Shown: positions 1 to 8,133 of the stretch, piece by piece
Layout of the letters: each line of letters starts with the position of its first letter
Position numbering within the stretch: position 1 is the first letter of the stretch
Source: CAYNGH01 sp964396845
GTDB lineage: Bacteria > Vulcanimicrobiota > JAJTBE01 > CAYNGH01
DNA: 12,323 nucleotides
Direction: 5' to 3'
NCBI GenBank assembly: GCA_964396845.1
Contig: CAYNGH010000097.1
Span: forward strand, 1 to 12,323
The notes under the pieces: model-generated
The model's database searches: none
What the model was told of the DNA's origin: nothing
What the model saw: the letters and a program-made list of their open reading frames with translations, nothing else
Program-made: the position numbers and the translations under genes

Positions 1-90
1 CTCGGTATAAACCATGGCTGATTCGCCGGGGATATTCCCCTCTAAGACCGATAAGGTTGAAACATGACAGAAATCTTTTTTCCGCCGGGT
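1..90 (-). CDS. Continuation of the NRPS reductase domain beyond the TAG (partial, runs off window)
   Basis: Reading on in the same frame after the TAG gives 30 uninterrupted codons to the window edge: TRRKKDFCHVSTLSV, then a stretch ending ESAMVYTE. The pattern K-K-D-F-x-H-V-S-T-x-S-V is the next strand of the Lys2/AusA-type thioester reductase (extended SDR) fold and carries the Ser/Thr of its catalytic set. It follows the INLLKLA helix immediately before the TAG with about the spacing expected in the family, so no frameshift or deletion is needed to explain the break. The catalytic Tyr-xxx-Lys should lie further left, outside the window. Whether this part is translated depends on how the TAG is read. 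Confidence 0.75.
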
Positions 91-93
91 CTA
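91..93 (-). other. In-frame amber (TAG) codon inside the reductase domain
   Basis: The plus strand reads cta, which is TAG on the coding strand, between ...NLLKLA and TRRKKDF... Recognisable reductase sequence lies in the same frame on both sides. The site is a variable helix-strand loop, where homologous domains as I recall them often carry Lys or another polar residue; AAG, CAG or GAG becomes TAG by one base change. The alternatives are a nonsense mutation, a base-call error, amber suppression or pyrrolysine insertion. The other complete genes here stop with TGA (PPTase) or TAA (8130-8675 and the DUF255 gene), so none relies on TAG as a terminator. Confidence 0.9.
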
Positions 94-3000
94 GGCCAGC
101 TTCAGGAGGTTAATCGTCGCCTGGACATTGCTTTTGAAAAATTCGTCGTAATGACCGTAATGACGCACGTTGGCAGCTGTATGGATGATGCAGTCCATAT
201 CACCGGCAAGACTGTCATAGACCTCCGGTTCAAGACCAAGTCCCTCCTGGCCGAGGTCGCCGGAAACCACCAAAATCCGGTCCTGAAACTCTCTGAAGAA
301 CTCTCCCCCAAAGTAATACTCACACTTTGCCCGGAGCCGATCCCGGGAAGCTTCGTGGCTTTCGCCCCGGACAATGACGGTGACCTGGCACTTCTTCATT
401 TTCATTAGCTGGTAAAGAACATGAACTCCCAGGTATCCCGTAGCCCCTGTGAGAAGGATTTTGTCATAAGGCTTTGTCTTTTGATAATCGATGCTGTCAT
501 ATTTTAAATTATCCCTGCGATAAGCCTCCAGCCTTGCCTTGACATCGGGCCTCTGCAGGCAGGTCTGCTCAACTGCGTTCTCATCGGTCCCAAGAAACTT
601 CAGCTCCCCAATCCTTTCCCTGAGGCTTTCCCTCCGGGGGGGGACGTTCTTTGCCATTTCCGCAATGGTCTGGTATTTGAAAACATCATTGACAGTGACT
701 ACAAAATCCTTTTGAAGCTGGGCCACAAGGGTTACCGCCTTTAAGGAATGGCCTCCAAGGGAGAAGAAATTGTCCAGCACGCTTACCCGCTCAACTCCCA
801 GAACCCGCCTCCATACCTCCGCCATCTTTCTTTCCCCTTGATTTCGTCCTTCTACATAATCCGCACCGGTTTTGAGTTTTTTGTCAGGTTCAGGCAGGTT
901 CTTGCGATCCACCTTGCCGTTGGGAGTAAGAGGCATGGCCGGCAGTTTCACAAAGTATGATGGCACCATGTAATCAGGCAGGTCCTGGAGGATATGTTCC
1001 CGCAGTTGAGTTACCGTCAAATCTTTGTCCAGAACAATATATGCTGCAAGGTATTTATTTCCGGACTTGTCATCCCTGGCAAGCACCACCGCCTTTATAA
1101 CCGATGGATGCTTAAGAAGCTGATTTTCAATCTCTCCAAGCTCAATCCTGAAACCCCGGATTTTAACTTGAAAATCGATCCTCCCCAGATATTCCATATC
1201 TCCCCCGGGCATGACCCGGGCCAGATCGCCGGAACGGTATATTTTCTCGCCGGGACGGTATGGATTATCCACAAACACCTTGTCGGTAAGATCCTGCCGG
1301 CCCAGATAACCTCGAGCCAGGCCCTCTCCCCCAACGCATATCTCACCGGGAACTCCCAGGGGTGTCAGCTTCAGGTTCCTATCCATCACATAGGTGGTAA
1401 GGGTGGGGATGGCAACGCCGATATTGCTTATAACCGCATCCATATCCTTTGGGGTTATTTCCTTGTATGTGACATGAACCGTGGTTTCTGTGATGCCGTA
1501 CATGTTAATCAGCTTTGATTCAGGGTATTTCTGGTGCCATTTTCTGAGCATCCCCGGCTTCAGCTCCTCGCCTCCAAAGGTGACATAACGGATTTTCAAA
1601 TCCCGATCTCCGGATTGCAAATCCCTGTCAATCAGGTTGTAAAAGGCTCCCGGGGTCTGGCTCAGGATTGTAACCCCCTCATCTTTCAACAGCTTCAGAA
1701 AGGCATCAGGATTAATTGAAACATGCCGTGGGACAATTACCATCCTGCCCCCCCACAGGAGCGCTCCATACATCTCCCACACGGAAAAATCAAAGCAGAA
1801 CGAATGGAACATTGACCACACGTCATTTTCATCAATCTCGTAATATTCCGGTCCCTTGTTGAAACGCTGATTTTTAAAGAGCCTTACCACGTTCCTATGG
1901 GTCAGCATCACTCCTTTGGGCCGGCCCGTGGAGCCCGAGGTGTAGATGATGTATATCATATCATCAGGTGAGTTGAGATTCCCGGGGTTGGACCCGTCGC
2001 CGGCATAAAGCTTCCCGCCGGAAAAATCTACAATCCTTGCCTTGCAGTCTTGGGCTTTGTCAAAATGTTCCGGCACCGTCAGCAGAATGGGAGCTCCGCT
2101 GTCTTCCAGCATAAATGCAATCCGATCCCTGGGAAAATCCGGCTTTATGGGCAGGTAACAGCCTCCCGCCTTGATTATGCCCAGAAGACCCACAATCATA
2201 TCAAGGGACTTATCCAGCATTATCCCCACAATAGTGTCGGGCCCCACTCCCATATCCCGCAGGTGCCGGGCCACCTGGTTTGTTTTCCTGTTCAGCTCCT
2301 CATATGTCAGTCCGTCAGATCCCATACTTACTGCAATGCGATTCGGGAATCTCTCCGCCTGTTCTTCAAATATTTCATGCACTACCGCATCCTTAGGATA
2401 ATCCTCTCCCTCCCGGTTGAACTCATACAGGAGCTGGTTTATCTCGGGCTTTGAAAGAAGATCCCCATCCTTGAGCAGACCTTCTGGGTTCTCCACTGCC
2501 CAGCGAAGGAGATTCACATAATGAGAGGCCATGCGCCGGATTGTTTCTTCCCTGAACAGGTTGGTGCGGTATTCCCAGCTGGCGTGAACCTCTCCACGGT
2601 CTTCCACCATCTCCAGCATCAGATCAAAATGAGCAATGGGATGTTCAAAGGGACGGGGAGTAATCTCCACGCCATCACCGCCGGCCCTGGGGAATCCCAT
2701 GCTCTGCATGACGAAGGCAGCATCAAACAGCGGATTGCGACTGGAATCTCTTTTGATCTTCAATTTTTCCACCAGCCGATCCAGGGGATAATCCTGGTTT
2801 TCATGGGCTTTGAGGAAGCTCTTTCGGGTTTCCTCAAGAAATTCTGTGAAACTCTTCCCATCTGCCGGAGCTGAACGCAGGGGCAGGGTGTTTACAAACA
2901 TCCCGATGAGCCCTTCAACTTCCGGGAGTTTTCGCCCTGCTGAGGCTACGCCGATAATGATATCCTCCTGATGGGTGTATCTGGCCAGAAGCACATTATA

Positions 3001-6000
3001 CACCGCCATAAGGATCATGTTCAGGGTCGCGCCGGTTTTCAACGCCAGCTTCTTCAGGCTGTCGGTCAGCTCCCTGGGGATAATTGAATGGAATCGGGTT
3101 CCCTGGTGATCCATCACGGGAGGGCGGGGGAAATCCGCAGGCAGGTCCAAAACCGGCAGATCACCGGAAAAGGCTTCAAGCCAGAACTTTTCCTGCCTGT
3201 TCATAACATCGGAATTTTCAAGGCTATCCTGAAAGAAGGCAAAATCCTTGAATTGGATGGGCAGAGGGGCAGGCTCTTTTCCCCGGTAGAATTCCATCAG
3301 CTCTTTGACGAAGATCCCCACCGAGGTGCCGTCAAAAACTGTATGATGAACATCAAACAGAAGGATGTGTTTCAAAGGGGCCACCTTCAGAAGCTCCACC
3401 CGGAACAGAGGCGCTTTTTCCAGATCAAAGGGGGTGATTAATCCCGCTATAACCCCGTCGATGTCTTCTTCTTTCACCTCCCGGTAATTGCGCCTGTATT
3501 TCACCAGGGGATGGATTTTCTGTACCGGCTTGCCCTCAACAATCTCAAAGGTGGTCCGCAGAGGTTCATGCCTCAATATAAGGACATCTATAGCTTGGCT
3601 GAGCTTCTCCCGGTCAAGTCTGCCGGTTATCTCCAGGGCCAGGGGAATGTTGTATGTGATTCCCGCCTGCTTCATCTGTTCAATGAAAATCAGTCGCTTC
3701 TGGGCCGGGGATACCGGGTAATAATCCATAACCGGGGCAGGCTCTACAGATGATGGAACAACTCTTGGGGCGGTCTGAATTATATCCGCCATACCGCGGA
3801 TGGTGGGGTTTTCAAACACCTGCTGGAACCCTATTTCCACGCCGAATACCTTTTCAACCCGGACCAGCATCTGAACCGCCTTCAAGGAGTGCCCTCCAAT
3901 GGCAAAGAAATTGTCTTCAATCCCAATCCCCTCCATCCCCAGAACTTGTTGCCATATTTCCAGCAGTTTCCGCTGGGTGCTGTTTTCTGGGGGTGCCACG
4001 TCGCCTGCTGGCCGGGGTTCAGGCAGGGCCTTGCGGTCAATCTTGCCACTGGGATTGATGGGCATTGCAGAAAGGGGAATTACAAAGGAAGGCATCATAT
4101 AATGGGGAACTTCCCGGGCCAGCTGGTCTGTAATGTCCCTGGGAGTGATGTTGCCGTCCCCCACATAGTAGGCACACAGGTATTTCTCTCCGGAACTGTC
4201 CAGATTGGCCACAGCGACCACTTCCCGCACTCCGGGATACTGAAGAATCCGGGCTTCAATCTCTCCCAGCTCAACCCGGAATCCCCGGATTTTTACCTGA
4301 AAATCTATCCTGCCGAGAAACTGAATGTTCCCGTCAGGAGTCCATCGGGCCAGGTCCCCGGTGCGGTACATTTTATTGCCCGGCTCAAAGGGGTTGTCAA
4401 CAAACTTTTCCTCTGTGAGTTCGGGCCTGTCCAGATAACCCTTTGCCAGTCCCCGTCCCGATATGCACAGCTCCCCGGGAGCACCCACAGGCTGAAGGCT
4501 GTTGCCGGGGTCCAGGATATAGATCCGGGTATTGGCTATTGGTTTGCCGATGGGGATGTTCTCACTCCATTCATCAACAGTATGGCTGGTTGCATAAACG
4601 GTAGTTTCCGTGGGCCCGTAATTGTTTCGCACCATATAATTCCGGGGAGTGAAATACTTCAGCTTGTCACCGCCGGTGTCAATAACCCTCATGGATCGGT
4701 TTTCAACCATCTCTGTGAACTGCTCCAGGAACTGGGTTGGAAGAAAGCTGAATGTAATGCCGTTGTCTTCAAAAAAATCGTTTAACCGCCGGGGTGAAAG
4801 ACGCAGTTCATCGGGGATGATGTGAATATGAGCACCGCTAATCAGAGGAGGGAATGTTTCAATGATTGAAGCGTCAAAAGCGAAGCCTGCAAATTTGGAA
4901 GTGCGGTCCAGGGGGCCCAGCTTCAGGCTGTCCTTTGCCCAGCAAGAAAAATTAACCAGCGCTTTCTGTTGGATCAGCACCCCCTTCGGCTTGCCGGTGG
5001 ATCCAGATGTATAAATCACATTGGCCAGGTCATCGGGATCTCCGGGAAGATATGCAACTTCATCAGTTTCTGTCACATTCCCTGGGGAATCGGTCATCAC
5101 CATCACGTCAACATCGAGGCTTTCCCCCCGGTGAGCCATCGCCGGGGTTGCCAGCAGAACCCGGGAACCGCTGTCTTCAATCATATATTTGATCCGCTGG
5201 TCATTGAACTTTGGATCCATGGGCATATATGCCCCCCGGGCTTTCATCACCGATAGGGGGCCGAGGATCATTCCAATCCCCTGTTCCGACAGGATGCCCA
5301 CTACATCCCCAGGCTGAACGCCCCTTTTTTGCAAATCCTTTGCTATTCTCCCCGACATTTCATCAAGGGCCGAATAATCGAGGACAACATCTCCCGACGT
5401 AACTGCCGGGGCTTGCGGTGATGCCAGTGCCTGCCGGCGGAAAAGTTCTGTTATGGTTACGTCCTCAGGGTAATCAACGGAGGTGTTGTTGAAATCATGC
5501 AGGAGCTGTTTTTTCTGATCTTCAGGCAACACTTTCAGCTCCTGGATCTTTTTATCCGGGTTTTCTATCGCATCAGCCATCAAAGTCGCAAGGCGGTCAA
5601 AAAGTGCTTTCATTTCCCCCTCCCGGAACATTCCCCGGGGATGGACGAACTGAAGCTCAATACCGGCATCCTGACAGAAACGAACCATTATCATAAGCTG
5701 GCAGGGGAGCATCTCATAACCCAGGGAATGATATTCCACCTCCATCCCATCATGAAGCGCCGGTTTTTGTTCCGAAAGTATCACTTTCAACAAGTCGGGC
5801 GTCTGACGGTGCAACTCCCGGAGATCATCTGTGATCAGGTCAAAAGGATAGCCTCTGTGGTTGTCCAGAATGTCCTGAAGCTTTCCTCCCGCCATGTGGG
5901 CAAATCCCGATATGGTTTCTTGGGGATTCACCTCAATCCGCAGGGGAATGACATTTTCAAACACTCCTGTTGTTATCTTCTCTTGTTGGGTAAGCCGGTT

Positions 6001-6885
6001 ATGGTGAAGTATTCCCAGGGTCATATCCTCCTGGCGACCTGCCCGGGAAAAGTAAGCGTAGGATACGGCCATAAAGAACTGGAAAAAGTCCATCTTGTTA
6101 TCTCGACAGTAATCATGCAGGGACACAGCTATCCCGCCGGGTAGCGGGAATGCAGTGCAGACCTTGTCCCCGGTGGGTTCTGTTTTCTGCCCCGTGAAAA
6201 TGTCCAGTTCATCAGGAAGCTGTTGGAACTGCCCCCGCCAGAAAGCTCTATCCTTGTCAAATGTTCCGGACTTGAGGTAACTGCTTTCTCTCTCAATACA
6301 ATCAATGTAGGAAGGGTTAGGGGGGGAATCCGCCGGTTTGCTTGCTTCAAGGAGCTGGTATGTTTCAGCTAACTGTTCAATTATCAGGTCAAGGGACCTC
6401 TTGTCGGCGATGACAGGATGGACGCTGATGAACAAACCTCCCTGATTCGGGCCCAGTTGAACCAGGGCAAAGTAACTGAGATCCGATTCATAAAGTTCAA
6501 AGGGTTTCTTTACTTGATCTGCCAGCCAGCGGTTATAGCGATCACGGCCAAAAGCACTGGAAAAGTCGAAAAAGTCCAGCTTCCGGTCAACATGAGGCTC
6601 CAGATACTGCCTTACATGGTTCTCCCCGGATGCCAGGCGGATACGCATTGACGCATTACGGCGGATTGTTGTATTCACCGCCTTTTCCAGCAGTGTGAAA
6701 TCAATAGAGTGTTTAAAACTCACCGTACAAGAAAGATTTGACAATTGTATTCCGGGACCTTCGGCTCTGGTTTTATCCATGATCCTGCTTTTCTGGGAAC
6801 AGCCCAGAGGGTGATACTGTCTGCCTCCGGTGGTTAAAAGATTTCCGAAACTGCCGATATGATAATTCTTATCAATGGTGAGCAT
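91..6885 (-). CDS. Dimodular NRPS, C-A-T-C-A-T-thioester reductase (ORF ends at in-frame TAG)
   Basis: Non-ribosomal peptide synthetase joining two amino acids on carrier domains, with NAD(P)H-dependent reductive release expected. The 2264 residues read: C1 about 24-455, degenerate (H156-P157...D161-K162 where HHxxxDG is expected); A1 about 475-957 (YTSGSTGKPKG at 625, YGPTE at 756, YRTGDLA at 840, Lys948); T1 with GGHS, Ser1000; C2 about 1055-1480 with intact H1180-H1181...D1185-G1186; A2 about 1500-1998 (YTSGSTGRPKG at 1648, Lys1991); T2 with GGHS, Ser2047; reductase from about 2140, with Rossmann motif GATGYLG at 2147. No epimerase or thioesterase is seen. The ATG has GGAGGA 5 nt upstream, and the PPTase gene ends 75 bp before it, so the two probably form an operon. 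The ORF stops at TAG 93-91 in mid-reductase, although the frame continues coherently to base 1. NRPS class is certain; product is not. Confidence 0.95.
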   Translation of the reverse strand: MLTIDKNYHIGSFGNLLTTGGRQYHPLGCSQKSRIMDKTRAEGPGIQLSNLSCTVSFKHSIDFTLLEKAVNTTIRRNASMRIRLASGENHVRQYLEPHVDRKLDFFDFSSAFGRDRYNRWLADQVKKPFELYESDLSYFALVQLGPNQGGLFISVHPVIADKRSLDLIIEQLAETYQLLEASKPADSPPNPSYIDCIERESSYLKSGTFDKDRAFWRGQFQQLPDELDIFTGQKTEPTGDKVCTAFPLPGGIAVSLHDYCRDNKMDFFQFFMAVSYAYFSRAGRQEDMTLGILHHNRLTQQEKITTGVFENVIPLRIEVNPQETISGFAHMAGGKLQDILDNHRGYPFDLITDDLRELHRQTPDLLKVILSEQKPALHDGMEVEYHSLGYEMLPCQLMIMVRFCQDAGIELQFVHPRGMFREGEMKALFDRLATLMADAIENPDKKIQELKVLPEDQKKQLLHDFNNTSVDYPEDVTITELFRRQALASPQAPAVTSGDVVLDYSALDEMSGRIAKDLQKRGVQPGDVVGILSEQGIGMILGPLSVMKARGAYMPMDPKFNDQRIKYMIEDSGSRVLLATPAMAHRGESLDVDVMVMTDSPGNVTETDEVAYLPGDPDDLANVIYTSGSTGKPKGVLIQQKALVNFSCWAKDSLKLGPLDRTSKFAGFAFDASIIETFPPLISGAHIHIIPDELRLSPRRLNDFFEDNGITFSFLPTQFLEQFTEMVENRSMRVIDTGGDKLKYFTPRNYMVRNNYGPTETTVYATSHTVDEWSENIPIGKPIANTRIYILDPGNSLQPVGAPGELCISGRGLAKGYLDRPELTEEKFVDNPFEPGNKMYRTGDLARWTPDGNIQFLGRIDFQVKIRGFRVELGEIEARILQYPGVREVVAVANLDSSGEKYLCAYYVGDGNITPRDITDQLAREVPHYMMPSFVIPLSAMPINPSGKIDRKALPEPRPAGDVAPPENSTQRKLLEIWQQVLGMEGIGIEDNFFAIGGHSLKAVQMLVRVEKVFGVEIGFQQVFENPTIRGMADIIQTAPRVVPSSVEPAPVMDYYPVSPAQKRLIFIEQMKQAGITYNIPLALEITGRLDREKLSQAIDVLILRHEPLRTTFEIVEGKPVQKIHPLVKYRRNYREVKEEDIDGVIAGLITPFDLEKAPLFRVELLKVAPLKHILLFDVHHTVFDGTSVGIFVKELMEFYRGKEPAPLPIQFKDFAFFQDSLENSDVMNRQEKFWLEAFSGDLPVLDLPADFPRPPVMDHQGTRFHSIIPRELTDSLKKLALKTGATLNMILMAVYNVLLARYTHQEDIIIGVASAGRKLPEVEGLIGMFVNTLPLRSAPADGKSFTEFLEETRKSFLKAHENQDYPLDRLVEKLKIKRDSSRNPLFDAAFVMQSMGFPRAGGDGVEITPRPFEHPIAHFDLMLEMVEDRGEVHASWEYRTNLFREETIRRMASHYVNLLRWAVENPEGLLKDGDLLSKPEINQLLYEFNREGEDYPKDAVVHEIFEEQAERFPNRIAVSMGSDGLTYEELNRKTNQVARHLRDMGVGPDTIVGIMLDKSLDMIVGLLGIIKAGGCYLPIKPDFPRDRIAFMLEDSGAPILLTVPEHFDKAQDCKARIVDFSGGKLYAGDGSNPGNLNSPDDMIYIIYTSGSTGRPKGVMLTHRNVVRLFKNQRFNKGPEYYEIDENDVWSMFHSFCFDFSVWEMYGALLWGGRMVIVPRHVSINPDAFLKLLKDEGVTILSQTPGAFYNLIDRDLQSGDRDLKIRYVTFGGEELKPGMLRKWHQKYPESKLINMYGITETTVHVTYKEITPKDMDAVISNIGVAIPTLTTYVMDRNLKLTPLGVPGEICVGGEGLARGYLGRQDLTDKVFVDNPYRPGEKIYRSGDLARVMPGGDMEYLGRIDFQVKIRGFRIELGEIENQLLKHPSVIKAVVLARDDKSGNKYLAAYIVLDKDLTVTQLREHILQDLPDYMVPSYFVKLPAMPLTPNGKVDRKNLPEPDKKLKTGADYVEGRNQGERKMAEVWRRVLGVERVSVLDNFFSLGGHSLKAVTLVAQLQKDFVVTVNDVFKYQTIAEMAKNVPPRRESLRERIGELKFLGTDENAVEQTCLQRPDVKARLEAYRRDNLKYDSIDYQKTKPYDKILLTGATGYLGVHVLYQLMKMKKCQVTVIVRGESHEASRDRLRAKCEYYFGGEFFREFQDRILVVSGDLGQEGLGLEPEVYDSLAGDMDCIIHTAANVRHYGHYDEFFKSNVQATINLLKLA

Positions 6886-6890
6886 AACAA

Positions 6891-6896
6891 TCCTCC
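6891..6896 (-). promoter_or_regulatory. Ribosome binding site of the NRPS gene
   Basis: GGAGGA on the minus strand, separated by 5 nt (TTGTT) from the ATG at 6885. It supports this start for the NRPS. It also shows independent translation initiation rather than coupling to the PPTase gene, whose stop lies 75 bp upstream. Confidence 0.8.
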
Positions 6897-6960
6897 GTAT
6901 TATTTTGCTTTATCAATCTTTGACCTTGCGGGATTAACCGGTATGATGGGGGGAAGTCCG

Positions 6961-7656
6961 TCAGGATGAATCTTCTCCCCGGTAGATCCTGCTTTCCCCA
7001 AGGGTCCAGGGTATGATCTTCCCAGGCAAACTGTTAGTGGTGCAAAGGGCTGCCCGGTGGGTTTCATCGGGCCGGTAGCATTCCAGACGAACTTTGTGAA
7101 CACCCTCGCCTGTCAGCTGGATCCTGTCCTGTTTCACGTCAATCTCAAAAGACAAGGGGGCCAGACCCAGACCCAGGCCGGTGAATTTCATGTAACTCTC
7201 CTTCAGGGTCCACAAAACAAAAAACCTGTCAACTGCCTTCGTCCCGTTGCCTTGGAAAATCCACCGGCATTCCCGATCATTGAACACCAGACGGGCTGCC
7301 TCCATGGCTGTGGGGTCGAAAAATTCCACATCAACACCGACAGGTTCATCACCAATGGCACAAAGGACCCATCTGCCGGAATGGGAAATGTTGAAATGAA
7401 GCATCTCCTGTCCGGTAATCCAGGGCTTTCCCAAGGGGTCTTCTTCAATCCCCACATCCCTGGGATCAATCCCCAGGCGGATCCCCGCCAATTCGCGGAT
7501 CATTAAATCCCCCGTCAGGGTTCGAACTGCATCATCCCGGCTCTGCATGGCCCTGATCCTGTCCTGCCTTCTTTTTGGAAGAAAAGAAAAGGCAACGTCA
7601 AAAAGCCGGTTTTCATCCCATTCCCCTTTAATGTTGCATCCGAATACTTCAACCAT
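6961..7656 (-). CDS. Sfp-type 4'-phosphopantetheinyl transferase
   Basis: Cytosolic enzyme that moves phosphopantetheine from coenzyme A to the conserved Ser of carrier domains. The 231 residues are normal for the Sfp/Gsp class (about 220-240). Landmarks in order: LGKPW at 75-79; FNISHSG at 88-94; GVDVE at 107-111, giving Mg-binding Asp109 and Glu111; WTLKESYMKFTGLGLGL at 149-165, with Glu153 as the third acidic ligand and the conserved Lys. All key residues are present, so it should be active. Its natural targets are Ser1000 and Ser2047 of the NRPS encoded 75 bp downstream on the same strand. Pairing one PPTase with one reductase-terminated NRPS matches the known AusA/AusB arrangement. The ATG at 7656 has only a weak GGGATGA site 4 nt upstream; no other in-frame ATG lies between it and the upstream stop. 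The stop is TGA. Confidence 0.93.
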   Translation of the reverse strand: MVEVFGCNIKGEWDENRLFDVAFSFLPKRRQDRIRAMQSRDDAVRTLTGDLMIRELAGIRLGIDPRDVGIEEDPLGKPWITGQEMLHFNISHSGRWVLCAIGDEPVGVDVEFFDPTAMEAARLVFNDRECRWIFQGNGTKAVDRFFVLWTLKESYMKFTGLGLGLAPLSFEIDVKQDRIQLTGEGVHKVRLECYRPDETHRAALCTTNSLPGKIIPWTLGESRIYRGEDSS

Positions 7657-7707
7657 CGAATCATCCCGGTTCCCAGTTTTCTTTAATCAACTGTTGTTTA
7701 CCTGATT

Positions 7708-7735
7708 ATTATAATTAGAGCATGTCTTCCAACAA
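7708..7735 (-). promoter_or_regulatory. Probable sigma-A/sigma-70 type promoter of the PPTase-NRPS operon
   Basis: On the minus strand TTGTTG (7735-7730), a 16-bp spacer, then a perfect TATAAT (7713-7708). Transcription would start near 7700 and leave a leader of about 45 nt before the PPTase ATG at 7656. It is the best promoter-like match upstream of the operon and lies in AT-rich non-coding DNA. Assigned by eye only. Confidence 0.5.
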
Positions 7736-7885
7736 AACCTTCCGTGGGGTATGTTTTTTTTAATGTGCCCCAAAAGACTATATATTGTTTGGGAAAATAT
7801 ATAATTTATGAAAGTAGATTATAAAAGAACATAGAGGTTTTTCTGTCGATGTGCCTTCCTGGTTTAATTTAAAATGATTTTATTG

Positions 7886-7909
7886 AAAGACGGCAATATT
7901 CCCGTCTTT
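7886..7909. terminator. Hairpin, possible intrinsic terminator
   Basis: AAAGACGG (7886-7893) pairs perfectly with CCGTCTTT (7902-7909) around an 8-nt loop. One further T and then A residues follow on the plus strand, so the U-tract is short and partly inside the stem. No annotated gene ends just before it on either strand. It could insulate the operon promoter from upstream transcription, or be an operator or small-RNA end. Confidence 0.35.
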
Positions 7910-8052
7910 TAAAGCGTTAATTCTCCGGGGATTCATAAAGGTGAAATCTTCGACAGGGACAGAATCATGCATACAAGCCTTGGCTTTTGAGAAATAAAAC
8001 AACTCTGTCCTGTACAAGCAAAAAGACAGTCATTGGAATGAGGCGGATTTTA

Positions 8053-8133
8053 ATGATTAAGCCAAGACAAGATTTGGAACCGGTAACCATCTGTTTCTGG
8101 ATAAGGATAATAAGTTTCAGGGGGTTAATATGA
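8053..8133 (+). CDS. Possible 26-residue leader ORF overlapping the next gene
   Basis: ATG at 8053 opens 26 codons (MIKPRQDLEPVTICFWIR, then eight more). It ends in a TGA that overlaps the ATG of the secreted-protein gene in an ATGA junction, the classic arrangement for translational coupling. An AGGCGG stretch lies 7 nt before its start and is only a mediocre ribosome site. The downstream gene has its own GGGGG site inside this ORF. I recognise no family; chance occurrence is quite possible. Confidence 0.25.
   Translation: MIKPRQDLEPVTICFWIRIISFRGLI

Larger units (their letters stand above)
7657..8129. other. AT-rich divergent intergenic region
   Basis: 473 bp between the leftward PPTase-NRPS operon and the rightward secreted-protein gene. 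It contains the operon promoter (7708-7735), a perfect 8-bp-stem hairpin (7886-7909), a loose inverted repeat (7953-7963 with 8004-8013, one bulge) and a possible 26-codon leader ORF starting at 8053. No larger ORF, tRNA or riboswitch class that I recognise is present. Base composition is clearly more AT-rich than the flanking NRPS operon. Confidence 0.6.

Noticed and set aside
1128..4320. Apparent long direct repeat between about 1128-1187 and 4261-4320
   Set aside because: It is the conserved A8 motif (GRIDFQVKIRGFR) of the two adenylation domains, not a mobile or recombinational repeat.
3889..4785. 298-residue plus-strand ORF, and many smaller plus-strand ORFs between 1 and 7500
   Set aside because: They lie antisense to intact, motif-rich NRPS and PPTase coding sequence, show no family motif and lack ribosome sites. 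They are shadows of GC-rich codons.
7800..7805. Plus-strand TATAAT suggesting a small RNA promoter
   Set aside because: No acceptable -35 element lies 16-18 bp upstream, and TATAAT is expected by chance in such AT-rich sequence.
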